A stretch of 7,615 nt of DNA from Candidatus Omnitrophota bacterium (GTDB lineage: Bacteria; Omnitrophota; Gorgyraeia; 2-01-FULL-45-10): contig JAPLMI010000177.1 in the NCBI GenBank assembly GCA_026387115.1, positions 1-7,615 on the forward strand, given 5' to 3'. The position numbers and the translations under genes are program-made. Below are positions 1-6,321 of this stretch, piece after piece. Within the stretch, counting starts at the first letter, position 1, and each line of letters starts with the position of its first letter. The notes beneath the pieces were generated by a model. It did not search any database. It was given only the letters and a program-made list of their open reading frames with translations, and was not told the origin of the DNA.

Positions 1-1826
1 GATTCGAGCGTCCCCGTTATAACAACGGTCTTTCCTCCCAGGGGCAGCCCCCCCTCTTTCCGCCTGGGCCCCGTCATCCGGAGGCCTGCGCCTTCGAGAT
101 TCTTCAGGACTTTGATATTCTCTTTATTCGTGAAAAAATTATAGATCGATTGGGCTATAACAGGCCCTATCTCATGTACATTCGCGAGCTCTTCGGCCGA
201 TAAGCCCCCGATCTTTTCGATAGAGCCGAAATGATCCGACAGTATCCACGCCGCATGTTCGCCGACATGTCTTATCCCCAGCGCGTAAATCAGGCGGTTC
301 AATTCGCTTGATCTGCTCTTTCCTATCGCATTTATGAGATTCTGGCCGCTCTTCTCGGCCATCCTATCGAGGCCCCTTACTTCGTCAAGCTTAAGGTAAT
401 ATATATCACCATAATCTCTGACCAATTTTTTATCAACGAGCTGATTTACAATCGCCTGGCCCATTCCTTCTATGTCCATCGCGTTCCTCGACGCGAAATG
501 AAGAAGCGCTTCCTTTATCTGCGCCCGACAACTCACGTTCTCGCATCGCAGCGCGACCTCTTCTTCGCCTCTCACCAGTTTCGATCCGCATGCAGGGCAT
601 TTCGCGGGCATCCGGAACGGCTTCTCGCGGCCCGTCCTCTTCTCTTTCGCGACGGCCAGGACCTTCGGTATTATCTCGCCCGACTTCTCGACATATACCT
701 TATCGCCGATCTTCACGTCCAGCCTTTCTATCTCATCGAAATTATGAAGCGAGGCCCTCGATACGGTAGTGCCGGACAGGTGAACCGGCTTCAATATCGC
801 GACCGGCGTTATGGCTCCGGTCCTGCCGACCCCTACTATTATATCCTTCACCTCTGTAAGCGCTCTTTCCGCCGGGAATTTATACGCTATCGCCCATCGG
901 GGGCTCTTCGTAGTCGAGCCGAGAGTCTTGCGCTGGGCGAGCGAATTTACCTTCAATACCATGCCGTCTATTTCAAAGCCCAGCTTATCACGCCGCGGCT
1001 CCCATGAATTGCAGTATTCGATGACCTCATCAACATTTTTGCAGAGTTTGTAGTGCGGGTTGACTTTGAATCCGCACTCCTTCAGGTATTCAAGGACCTG
1101 TATGTGCGTCTTGAAATCTATGCCTTCATAGTGTCCGATGCCCCAGATGAAGATGTCGAGGCCGCGCCCTGCGACTATTGCCGGATCGAGAAGTTTAAGA
1201 GATCCCGCCGCGGCGTTCCTCGGATTGGCGAATTCTTCTTCGCCGAGCTTCACTTTTTCCTTATTCAATTTTTCGAGCGCTTTTTTCGTCATGTATACTT
1301 CGCCGCGGACCTCGATCTCTTTCGGAATAATTTTGGCCTTATCGCCGAAGACGAGCGGTATGGAGCGTATCGTCTTAAGGTTGGCTGTAACATCATCGCC
1401 CGTTACGCCGTCGCCCCTGGTCGATCCTATAAGGAGACACCCTCCCCTGTAAAGAAGCGAGACGCTCACCCCGTCAAATTTAAGCTCGACGACATATTCG
1501 TGATTCTGCCCCTCTAGATTCTTCCTCACCCTCTCGTCGAATTCTTTCGCCTCCTCAGCCGAATAGGTATTGTCGAGGCTCTGCATCGCAACTTTATGCT
1601 TTACGGCCGGGAAAGACCTTACAGGCTCTCCGCCGACTCGTTGGGTCGGAGAATCCGGCGTCATGAGTTCGGGGTGGGCCTTTTCGAGATCACCCAGTCT
1701 TCTGTATAAGGCGTCGTACTCACGGTCGGAGATCTCGGGCTTGTCGAGGACATAATAAAGATGGTCGTGGCGCCTTATCGCCTTCTTTAGTTTCTCGATC
1801 TCTTTCTTTATATCCTTTGCTGGCAT
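1..1826 (-). CDS. ligA: NAD+-dependent DNA ligase LigA (3' end beyond window)
   Basis: LigA seals nicks in duplex DNA during replication and repair, using NAD+ to adenylate an active-site lysine. About 608 codons are visible. The first ~60 residues form domain Ia, with the NMN-binding HDHLYYVLDKPEISDREYD stretch. The nucleotidyltransferase motif ELKFDG follows, with the adenylated lysine at about residue 116. VRGEVYM, FANPRNAAAGS, FEIDGMVLKVN and PRWAIAYKFPAE complete the catalytic core, and an OB fold (VGRTGAITPVA) comes next. A zinc finger has Cys 410, 413, 428 and 433, and helix-hairpin-helix repeats include ALGIRHVGEHAA. A BRCT domain begins at GGKTVVITGTLE (597-608), where the window ends. 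The usual length is about 670 residues, so only the C-terminal ~60 are missing. I read the frame through and saw no frameshift. The ATG overlaps the stop of the upstream phosphoesterase gene by one base (TAATG), which suggests translational coupling. Confidence 0.97.
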   Translation of the reverse strand, partial: MPAKDIKKEIEKLKKAIRRHDHLYYVLDKPEISDREYDALYRRLGDLEKAHPELMTPDSPTQRVGGEPVRSFPAVKHKVAMQSLDNTYSAEEAKEFDERVRKNLEGQNHEYVVELKFDGVSVSLLYRGGCLLIGSTRGDGVTGDDVTANLKTIRSIPLVFGDKAKIIPKEIEVRGEVYMTKKALEKLNKEKVKLGEEEFANPRNAAAGSLKLLDPAIVAGRGLDIFIWGIGHYEGIDFKTHIQVLEYLKECGFKVNPHYKLCKNVDEVIEYCNSWEPRRDKLGFEIDGMVLKVNSLAQRKTLGSTTKSPRWAIAYKFPAERALTEVKDIIVGVGRTGAITPVAILKPVHLSGTTVSRASLHNFDEIERLDVKIGDKVYVEKSGEIIPKVLAVAKEKRTGREKPFRMPAKCPACGSKLVRGEEEVALRCENVSCRAQIKEALLHFASRNAMDIEGMGQAIVNQLVDKKLVRDYGDIYYLKLDEVRGLDRMAEKSGQNLINAIGKSRSSELNRLIYALGIRHVGEHAAWILSDHFGSIEKIGGLSAEELANVHEIGPVIAQSIYNFFTNKENIKVLKNLEGAGLRMTGPRRKEGGLPLGGKTVVITGTLE

Positions 1827-2554
1827 TACCTTCCCTCCGCCAATCTCGAGGCAAGCTCGGACGGCAGGCCCGCCTTCAGGATCTTGGCCTTCGCCTTCTC
1901 TATATCGTATGCAACGCGCCTTATCTCAACCGTACGTTTATCGGAATCGTAAAGAGCGTAGCTTGCCCGCGGATCCATGTCGCGCGGCTGCCCCACGCTT
2001 CCGATATTGACAACGTAAAGTTTACCGCTTTCTATTAAAACACGAGGCTCTATGGTTTCGCGGGCCTTTTCTTTATCGGAATAATAAATTTCGGCGGCGT
2101 GCGTGTGGCCGACGAAAGAGATCGGTCTCTTCATAAGCTTCATCGTCCGCAGGGCATCGTCCGAGTCCATTATATATGGAAATTTTTCCGGCTCCGTAAG
2201 GCCGCCATGGACGAGGATAAAATCATCGCCTTCGTAAACAAGCTTGAAAGACTTCAGGTACTCTATCTCGGACGGGTTTAATATCTTTTTCGTCCAAACG
2301 ATCGCGGCCGACGCGTATTCACTGAAATAATCGAGACCGAGAAACCCTGTCACGCCCCATTCATGGTTTCCGGCTATAAGCGCTTTGGGTTTTAGCGACC
2401 GCACTATATCGATGCACCGGGACGGATCAGCGCCGTATCCCACCACATCGCCTATACAGAGGTACTCGCCGATCCTTTGCCTTGAAAGTTCGGCAACGAC
2501 CGCCTCGAGCGCCTCGAGATTACCGTGTATATCGGATATCAGGGCATACCGCAT
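1826..2554 (-). CDS. Calcineurin-like metallophosphoesterase (YfcE/Metallophos_2 type)
   Basis: This is a 242-residue two-metal phosphoesterase, probably cytoplasmic because no signal peptide or membrane segment is seen. The full set of superfamily motifs is present in order: D-I-H at 8-10, GD at 35-36 followed by VVGYGADP, GNHE at 62-65, VHGG at 115-118, and GHTH at 149-152, then NIGSVGQPRD near 183-192. These supply the Asp, His and Asn ligands of a dinuclear metal site. Relatives hydrolyse phosphodiesters or small phosphomonoesters, and the true substrate cannot be read from sequence. The ATG shares one base with the acylphosphatase stop (TGATG), with AAGG a short distance upstream. Its own stop shares one base with the ligA start. 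It is the middle gene of an acyP-phosphoesterase-ligA run. Confidence is high for the family and low for any specific substrate. Confidence 0.93.
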   Translation of the reverse strand: MRYALISDIHGNLEALEAVVAELSRQRIGEYLCIGDVVGYGADPSRCIDIVRSLKPKALIAGNHEWGVTGFLGLDYFSEYASAAIVWTKKILNPSEIEYLKSFKLVYEGDDFILVHGGLTEPEKFPYIMDSDDALRTMKLMKRPISFVGHTHAAEIYYSDKEKARETIEPRVLIESGKLYVVNIGSVGQPRDMDPRASYALYDSDKRTVEIRRVAYDIEKAKAKILKAGLPSELASRLAEGR

Positions 2555-2829
2555 CAGTGAAACCTTATGTCAAAACCGTTGAATTCGCCGGTTGCCTCGC
2601 CCCACTCCACATCGGCATCTCTTATATATTGGCTGAATACGCTTTCGATCTTCTGCAGAAATTTTTTAATATCGGCTTTCGTTCCTTCTAAAATCACTTC
2701 TACGCGGCCGTCCGGAAGGTTCCTTGCCCAGCCGGCAAGGCCCAGAGCCTCTGCCGAGCGTTGGACCGTGTACCTGAATCCTACGCCCTGCACCGAGCCG
2801 TCATAATAGGCGTGAAGACGTCTGACCAT
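2554..2829 (-). CDS. acyP: Acylphosphatase
   Basis: A 91-residue protein of the acylphosphatase family, which hydrolyses the carboxyl-phosphate bond of acyl phosphates such as acetyl phosphate or carbamoyl phosphate. The signature GSVQGVGFRYTVQ (11-23) contains the phosphate-binding loop and catalytic Arg19. WARNLPDGRVEV (34-45) contains catalytic Asn37. Length and fold are typical of the stand-alone cytosolic enzyme. The reading frame stays open upstream through the tRNA-Pro gene to 2892, but that extension encodes only tRNA sequence. The ATG at 2829 gives the canonical start (MVRRLHAYYDG). There is no evident Shine-Dalgarno site, and the ATG lies only 14 bases after the tRNA CCA end, so translation would start close to the 5' end of the tRNA-processed message. 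A TTG at 2835 in frame is a weaker alternative. The stop overlaps the next gene by one base. Confidence 0.94.
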   Translation of the reverse strand: MVRRLHAYYDGSVQGVGFRYTVQRSAEALGLAGWARNLPDGRVEVILEGTKADIKKFLQKIESVFSQYIRDADVEWGEATGEFNGFDIRFH

Positions 2830-2843
2830 GATCAATAAGTAGT

Positions 2844-2920
2844 TGGTCGGGAAGGCGGGATTCGAACCCGCGACCTCTTGGTCCCGAACCAAGCGCGCTA
2901 GCCAGCTGCGCTACTTCCCG
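2844..2920 (-). tRNA. tRNA-Pro (anticodon CGG), CCA encoded
   Basis: A full 77-base cloverleaf reads on the minus strand. The acceptor stem is CGGGAAG paired with CTTCCCG, discriminator A, and the CCA tail is encoded (2846-2844). The D-arm contains AGCTGG, and the TΨC arm contains GGGTTCGAATCCC. The anticodon stem is CTTGG/CCAAG around the loop TTCGGGA, giving anticodon CGG (2886-2884), which reads the proline codon CCG. It sits about 10 bases after the predicted start of transcription and directly ahead of acyP, with no terminator between them, so tRNA and mRNA are probably transcribed together and separated by tRNA processing. Confidence 0.97.
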
Positions 2921-2936
2921 AGGGACTCAAGTTAAC

Positions 2937-2965
2937 ATAATAACATATATGATAATCATGGGCAA
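2937..2965 (-). promoter_or_regulatory. Sigma70-type promoter of tRNA-Pro/acyP operon
   Basis: The -35 box TTGCCC (2965-2960) and the -10 box TATTAT (2942-2937) are separated by exactly 17 bases. Transcription would start near 2930, about 10 bases before the tRNA 5' end at 2920. The -35 box begins immediately after the T-tract of the preceding terminator, so the two signals are packed end to end. Confidence 0.75.
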
Positions 2966-3001
2966 TAAAAAAAGCCCCGGGCAAGTTAGCCGCCCGGGGC
3001 T
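2964..3001 (-). terminator. Intrinsic terminator of the TIGR04073-like gene
   Basis: A perfect 10-bp GC-rich stem, AGCCCCGGGC (3001-2992) with GCCCGGGGCT (2982-2973), encloses a 9-base loop and is followed on the minus strand by a run of seven T (2973-2967). It lies 21 bases after the stop of the gene at 3022-3357 and separates it from the tRNA-Pro operon. Confidence 0.95.
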
Positions 3002-3021
3002 GAAATTCGGGTTCTCGAATC

Positions 3022-3357
3022 TTACCAATTCTGGTCTTCGAACATGAACTCCGGGTCCTTTAGTATGGGTTCGTAATTTTTCGGGACCGGGATCGGGAAT
3101 GTCGCCACTTCATATACGCCTACGACAGCCCTGACGCACATCATCGCGACGCCTTTCATTACCCCGTAAGTGAAAGCCGCCATGGGGCCGTCGCTGTTAT
3201 TTACCCTTGATGTCTGCAGAAAAAGTTCGACCGGGCAGGTGCCTATATTACATACGCCGCGGCCCAATTTCTTCAAAGAATCGTCGCAGTAAGCCGGCAT
3301 CGCAAAACTTGCTACAAGTAAAATTATCACTCCGATCAATACAAATCTCTTCGCCAT
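3022..3357 (-). CDS. Small exported protein, TIGR04073 (exosortase system-associated) family
   Basis: A 111-residue secreted protein. Residues 1-24 form a Sec signal peptide: MAKR, a hydrophobic core (FVLIGVIILLVASFAM), then PAYC before DDSLKK. No lipobox is evident. The mature part has the pattern I recall for TIGR04073: a KLGRG start with a short Cys-containing stretch (CNIGTCPVEL), a Gly-rich amphipathic middle (AAFTYGVMKGVAMMCVRAVVGVYEVATFP) and a PxPxNYEPI...DPEF tail. Members are found in genomes carrying exosortase/PEP-CTERM systems, and their function is unknown. The ATG at 3357 follows AGGAGGGG with about 5 bases of spacing. A longer open frame to 3648 runs into the repeat element and crosses the promoter, so I reject it. 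The gene has its own promoter and terminator and is monocistronic. Family assignment is by recognition, not by search. Confidence 0.85.
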   Translation of the reverse strand: MAKRFVLIGVIILLVASFAMPAYCDDSLKKLGRGVCNIGTCPVELFLQTSRVNNSDGPMAAFTYGVMKGVAMMCVRAVVGVYEVATFPIPVPKNYEPILKDPEFMFEDQNW

Positions 3358-3360
3358 GCA

Positions 3361-3369
3361 CCCCTCCTT
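3361..3369 (-). promoter_or_regulatory. Ribosome binding site deciding the 3357 start
   Basis: AAGGAGGGG on the minus strand is close to a perfect Shine-Dalgarno sequence. It lies about 5 bases before the ATG at 3357 and fixes that start against the longer open frame upstream. Confidence 0.85.
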
Positions 3370-3378
3370 GTTAAGCCA

Positions 3379-3407
3379 ACTATACCACAATCCCGCATAC
3401 TTTTCAA
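3379..3407 (-). promoter_or_regulatory. Strong sigma70-type promoter of the TIGR04073-like gene
   Basis: The -35 box TTGAAA (3407-3402) and -10 box TATAGT (3384-3379) are separated by 17 bases, with a TGG just before the -10 box (extended -10). Each box matches consensus at five of six positions. Transcription would start near 3372, leaving a leader of about 15 bases with the ribosome binding site. It sits 18 bases beyond the low-coordinate end of repeat element A. Confidence 0.85.
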
Positions 3408-3425
3408 ATTTATTTGCTCTAATAG

Positions 3426-3659
3426 AAATTTTTCGGGTCCTGCCGCTCCCTCGGCTTTTCTTTCTAGGGCTCGCATGGGGTTCACAATAGACATGTGTAA
3501 ACTCGTGGTGTGTCTGTATGCCCGCCAGGATTGCCTGCAAATGGAATAGTATAATCTGTGTCGCGGGCTTACTACTATGCAATCCTAAACGGCGGGCACC
3601 CCCATCTCGCATGCATCGCCCATACGCGAAAAGCCTCAGGAGCGTCACCCGTAAAATTT
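3426..3659. repeat. Module 1 of copy A, with terminal inverted repeats
   Basis: The ends AAATTTTTCGGGT (3426-3438) and ACCCGTAAAATTT (3647-3659) are inverted repeats matching at 12 of 13 positions. Inside them GGCTTTTC (3453-3460) pairs with GAAAAGCC (3628-3635). In copy B the same module is only 111 bases, so here its apex is split by the 123-base insert. Confidence 0.85.
3471..3593. repeat. Copy A-specific 123-base insert with nested inverted repeat
   Basis: This block is absent from copy B and is flanked by GGC on both sides (3468-3470 and 3591-3593). It contains TGCCCGCC (3519-3526) then AGGATTGC (3527-3534), which pair with GCAATCCT (3579-3586) and GGCGGGCA (3591-3598). The last arm belongs to the conserved module, so the insert makes a new stem with its host. 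A second GCGGGC at 3563-3568 could compete for the same arm. CTCGCATG occurs at 3470-3477 and again at 3606-3613. Confidence 0.7.
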
Positions 3660-3680
3660 CTCTAGCCAGCTCTCCCCAAG

Positions 3681-3734
3681 AAATTTTTTATGGCTTGGTC
3701 CGCTGTTGTTGGATAGCGGCGGCATAAAAAATTT
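3681..3734. repeat. Hairpin module 3 of copy A
   Basis: A perfect 12-base inverted repeat, AAATTTTTTATG (3681-3692) with CATAAAAAATTT (3723-3734), encloses a second short stem CCGCT (3700-3704) with AGCGG (3715-3719). The equivalent in copy B keeps both stems with different bases (6933-6982). Confidence 0.85.
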
Positions 3735-3746
3735 TACCGAGCGAGG

Positions 3747-3763
3747 CCTGCCGCTGGAGCAGG
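3747..3763. repeat. Covarying small hairpin, copy A
   Basis: CCTGC (3747-3751) pairs with GCAGG (3759-3763) around the loop CGCTGGA. Copy B has the identical loop but a different stem (6992-7010); two of the five shared pairs are changed on both sides. Confidence 0.8.
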
Positions 3764-3784
3764 ACGAGCGTCCCTGTGAGATAC

Positions 3785-3817
3785 CGCACCCGAGAGGGGA
3801 CCATCCTCCCGGGTGCG
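3785..3817. repeat. Hairpin just after the ribE stop
   Basis: CGCACCCG (3785-3792) pairs with CGGGTGCG (3810-3817), with a possible inner GAGG/CCTC extension. On the minus strand it begins 8 bases after the ribE stop, but the T-run lies before rather than after the stem, so it does not look like a standard intrinsic terminator. It has no counterpart in copy B, where a different hairpin occupies this place. Confidence 0.8.
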
Positions 3818-3825
3818 AAAAAAAT

Positions 3826-4458
3826 TCAAAACCCTTTTTCCCTTAAAAACTTCTCGGTCAATTTTCCGTCCTTCGATTCATGAAACCTCGCTGCATACTT
3901 TCCTAAGATATCGAACTCGAGATTCACATTATCGCCGGCGCGTTTCGATCCGAGGCTCGTAATCTTTAAAGTATGCGGAATTATATAAACCTTAAATCTG
4001 TTATTTTGAAGGGCTCCTATCGTCAGGCTTATGCCGTCAAGGGCTATCGAGCCCTTTTCCACAATAAGCCTCTCGAATTCCGGCGGAAACTCTATCTCTA
4101 TAGATGATTCGCCGCCGCTTTTTTTGATGCCGGCTATCCGGCCTGTGCAATCGACGTGGCCCTGCACGAAATGGCCGCCTATTGTCCCGCCGGCCTTTAA
4201 AGACCATTCGAGATTGACCGTGTCCCCCGTCTTCAATTCTGACAGCGTCGATCTTCTCACAGTCTCTTCCATTACATCGAACGCCATAGACTCCGGGTTG
4301 GTTCCTATCAAAGTAAGGCAGGCGCCGTTAACAGCTACGCTATCACCTACCGCGGCGTCTTTGGGGATATTGGAGGATTCGACCTCCAGCCTGTAAGCCG
4401 GGCCGGTTTTCCCGAATCTTTTCACAATGCCCGTCTGGCTTATTATTCCGGTAAACAT
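3826..4458 (-). CDS. ribE: Riboflavin synthase (alpha subunit)
   Basis: RibE dismutates two molecules of 6,7-dimethyl-8-ribityllumazine to riboflavin plus the ribityl-aminouracil, the last step of riboflavin synthesis. The 210-residue protein is a tandem of two lumazine-binding barrels, the family's usual length. The N-terminal barrel starts MFTGII and has GDSVAVNGACLTL (38-50, with Cys47). The second barrel starts near GGHFVQGHVDCTG (94-106) and has EKGSIALDGISLTIG (134-148). I choose the ATG at 4458, which shares one base with the ribD stop (TGATG) and gives the canonical MFTGII start; GAGGTG lies about 6 bases upstream. A TTG one codon earlier is possible but unnecessary. It is the last gene of the riboflavin cluster, and repeat element A begins within its stop codon. 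Confidence 0.96.
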   Translation of the reverse strand: MFTGIISQTGIVKRFGKTGPAYRLEVESSNIPKDAAVGDSVAVNGACLTLIGTNPESMAFDVMEETVRRSTLSELKTGDTVNLEWSLKAGGTIGGHFVQGHVDCTGRIAGIKKSGGESSIEIEFPPEFERLIVEKGSIALDGISLTIGALQNNRFKVYIIPHTLKITSLGSKRAGDNVNLEFDILGKYAARFHESKDGKLTEKFLREKGF

Positions 4459-5498
4459 CAATTCACCTCTGCCTCAATGAGAATATCTTCTTTAAATCTT
4501 TTTATCTTAACAAATTTTAGCGGAATTGCCCGGCTGATCCTGTCAACACCCGTTCCCTCAACGGCCGTTTTGGCGAGTCTACCGCCGATTATCTTCGGCG
4601 CGATGAAGAAGAGAAATTTGTCGACGAGCCTATTTTCGACGAGGCTTGCGACGAGCTCTCCGCCGCCTTCGACCAATATATTCGCGATCTCTCTTTTCGC
4701 AAGCACTTTCAGGAGAGCCTTGAGATCGACCCTCGAAAAAGGGTCAGGCCCATTTTTTTTCGTCGTCGCGACTATCACCGGCGACCGTTTGACTTCGGAA
4801 AAAATCCTGGCATTCTTCGGCGTCCTAAAATGGCTGTCGACTATTATTCTTATGGGCTGTCTGCCTTTCGAGGTCCTGGAGAGTAATAAAGGGTCGTCTT
4901 TTATAACCGTGTTAACGCCGACCATTACGGCGTCGGATCTGGCGCGCAGGTCGTGGACAAAACGCCTCGAGTCATCGCCCGTTATCCATCTGGATTCACC
5001 CGTCCTCGTCGCGATCTTCCCATCGAGCGACTCAGCGATTTTAACGGTGACGTAAGGCATCTTTTTTGTAATGAACTTGATGTATGGCTTGTTCAGACGA
5101 GCCGCCTCTTCTTTTAAGATGCCCACCTTTACCCTGATTCCGCTTTTGACGAGTTTCTTTATGCCGCGGCCGTTATTGGCGGGGTTCGGATCCTTCATCG
5201 CTATGACGGTTCTTTTTATACCGCTTTCGACTAAAGCATCCGTGCACGGCGGGGTCCGCCCGAAGTGGCCGCACGGCTCTAAGCTCACATAGATCGTGGC
5301 GCCTTTTGCAAACTTTGCGGCGTTTTTAAGCGCGTTCACTTCGGCGTGCGCCGATCCGCATCTTTTATGATAACCTTTCCCGACGATTCTGCCGTTCTTC
5401 ACGATGACCGCGCCGACCATCGGATTCGGGCTGGTAAATCCTTTGCCCTTCTTCGCTAAGTCCAGCGCAACGCGCATGTATTTTTCATCTATATTCAT
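4458..5498 (-). CDS. ribD: Bifunctional riboflavin deaminase-reductase RibD
   Basis: RibD deaminates the diaminopyrimidinone phosphate intermediate made from GTP, then reduces the ribosyl side chain with NADPH. The 346 residues contain both complete halves. The N-terminal deaminase has TSPNPMVGAVIV (22-33), the zinc and proton-shuttle motif HAE (51-53), and the zinc cysteines of EPCGHFGRTPPC (Cys76 and Cys85), followed by DPNP. The C-terminal reductase starts near PYVTVKIAESLDGKIA (148-163) and has GESRWITG, RARSDAVMVGVNTV and LVEGGGEL (276-283). Length is slightly below the ~360 of well-known homologues. The ATG at 5498 lies 14 bases inside the end of the PHP gene and has only a weak ribosome binding site, consistent with coupled translation. 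A downstream ATG (codon 8) would cut into the conserved DEKYMRVALDLA start. Confidence 0.97.
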   Translation of the reverse strand: MNIDEKYMRVALDLAKKGKGFTSPNPMVGAVIVKNGRIVGKGYHKRCGSAHAEVNALKNAAKFAKGATIYVSLEPCGHFGRTPPCTDALVESGIKRTVIAMKDPNPANNGRGIKKLVKSGIRVKVGILKEEAARLNKPYIKFITKKMPYVTVKIAESLDGKIATRTGESRWITGDDSRRFVHDLRARSDAVMVGVNTVIKDDPLLLSRTSKGRQPIRIIVDSHFRTPKNARIFSEVKRSPVIVATTKKNGPDPFSRVDLKALLKVLAKREIANILVEGGGELVASLVENRLVDKFLFFIAPKIIGGRLAKTAVEGTGVDRISRAIPLKFVKIKRFKEDILIEAEVN

Positions 5499-6321
5499 CG
5501 GAAATCTTCGCGGACTCTTCCTTCAGTTTCTCAACAAGCTCATACGGCACTCTCACCGTCCCTATCAACACCCGGCCCTTACCCATGCCGTGACAGTCAG
5601 AGCCGCCTGTGACCAACAAACCGTACCTTTCGGCAATCTCTTTATAATGCTCCTCCTGGCTTTGTTTGTGGTCAGTATGATATACCTCTATCCCGCGCAA
5701 TCCGCATTCTATCAATTCCGGAATATATTCGTCCTTCCCCATCGTCTGTGGGTGGGCGAGCACCGGAACGCCGCCGACTTTAAGGATAGCGCCCATGGCC
5801 TCTTTGGGCGTAAATCTGACGTTCGAAACATAGCAGGGTTTCAGAAAACCGATATATCTTCCGAATATCTCCTTGAAATTTTTTATCTTACCGGTATTTA
5901 AAACAGCTCGGGCGACGTGAAGCCTTCCGACGGTGCCTTTCCCTGCCAGTTTAAATATCTCATCCGCTTTTACGGGAATGCCTTCGGCTTCCAGCTTCTC
6001 CACCATCCTGTGTATGCGCTCGACCCTCGCGTCCTGGAGGATTTTCATTTTTTTGCGGAATTCCTCGTCCTTCCAGTCGATGCAATAGCCGAGGATGTGA
6101 ATCTCGGCGTCTTCTTTTTCGATGGTAAGTTCTACGCCGGGAATTACCTCTATGCCTAAGGACGAGGTAAGCTCTTCCGAGGGGCCTATACCGTCAACAC
6201 AGTCGTGGTCGCATATCGCGATCGCGGCCAGGCCTTTTTTATGGGCGGCGGCCATGACCTCTTCCGGCGAAAATGTCGAATCGGAATAATAGGTGTGGAT
6301 GTGAAGATCCGCGTATTTCAC
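5485..6321 (-). CDS. PHP-domain phosphohydrolase (YciV/RNase AM/Nbp-like)
   Basis: A 278-residue metal-dependent phosphoesterase of the polymerase-and-histidinol-phosphatase superfamily, cytoplasmic by appearance. All trinuclear-metal ligand motifs are visible: DLHIHTYYSD (His7, His9, Asp14), CDHD (37-40), PGVELT with Glu64, His75 in HILGY, GRLH (His135), AHP (His190), His215 in YHTDH, and SDCHG (Asp242, His244). Relatives act on 3',5'-nucleoside bisphosphates or as 5'-3' exonucleases on short RNAs. This protein has GRLHVARA where the family usually has GRPHIARA. The start is a GTG that overlaps the nusB stop (GTGA), with GAAGG ahead of it, and the gene overlaps ribD by 14 bases. Its place inside the riboflavin cluster makes a role in dephosphorylating a riboflavin intermediate conceivable, but sequence alone does not show this. 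Confidence 0.93.
   Translation of the reverse strand: MKYADLHIHTYYSDSTFSPEEVMAAAHKKGLAAIAICDHDCVDGIGPSEELTSSLGIEVIPGVELTIEKEDAEIHILGYCIDWKDEEFRKKMKILQDARVERIHRMVEKLEAEGIPVKADEIFKLAGKGTVGRLHVARAVLNTGKIKNFKEIFGRYIGFLKPCYVSNVRFTPKEAMGAILKVGGVPVLAHPQTMGKDEYIPELIECGLRGIEVYHTDHKQSQEEHYKEIAERYGLLVTGGSDCHGMGKGRVLIGTVRVPYELVEKLKEESAKISDEYR

Larger units (their letters stand above)
3426..3826. repeat. Modular palindromic intergenic element, copy A
   Basis: This fills the whole spacer between the ribE stop and the promoter of the next gene. Its ends are AAATTTTTCGGG (3426) and CGAAAAAAATT (ending 3826 inside the ribE stop codon), a rough inverted pair. It shares three blocks in the same order and orientation with copy B (6749-7064): 3434-3470 is identical over 37 bases to 6757-6793; 3591-3662 matches 6791-6862 with three differences; 3680-3780 matches 6932-7025 with several, mostly structure-preserving, differences. 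Copy A has an extra 123 bases (3471-3593). I see no credible coding frame in it. It may be a MITE/REPIN-like mobile palindrome or a structured transcript spacer. Confidence 0.9.

Noticed and set aside
1479..1481. KFDG instead of the commoner KLDG/KIDG/KMDG in the ligA active site
   Set aside because: The catalytic Lys, Asp and Gly are all present. The hydrophobic position varies among ligases, so this is not evidence of inactivation.
498..1517. Several plus-strand open frames opposite ligA
   Set aside because: They lie antisense to a fully conserved ligA frame, lack ribosome binding sites and resemble no known family.
2830..2892. N-terminal extension of acylphosphatase
   Set aside because: The added residues are a translation of the tRNA-Pro gene.
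3550..3555. Perfect TATAAT as a promoter inside copy A
   Set aside because: There is no acceptable -35 box at 16-18 bases; the nearest TTGCCT is only 13 bases away. Probably chance.
3358..3648. N-terminal extension of the TIGR04073-like gene to 3648
   Set aside because: The extension crosses a strong promoter and runs into repeat element A. The internal ATG at 3357 has an excellent ribosome binding site and begins a signal peptide.
3785..3817. Intrinsic terminator of ribE
   Set aside because: The stem is strong, but on the minus strand the T-run comes before the stem and none follows it. Kept only as a hairpin.
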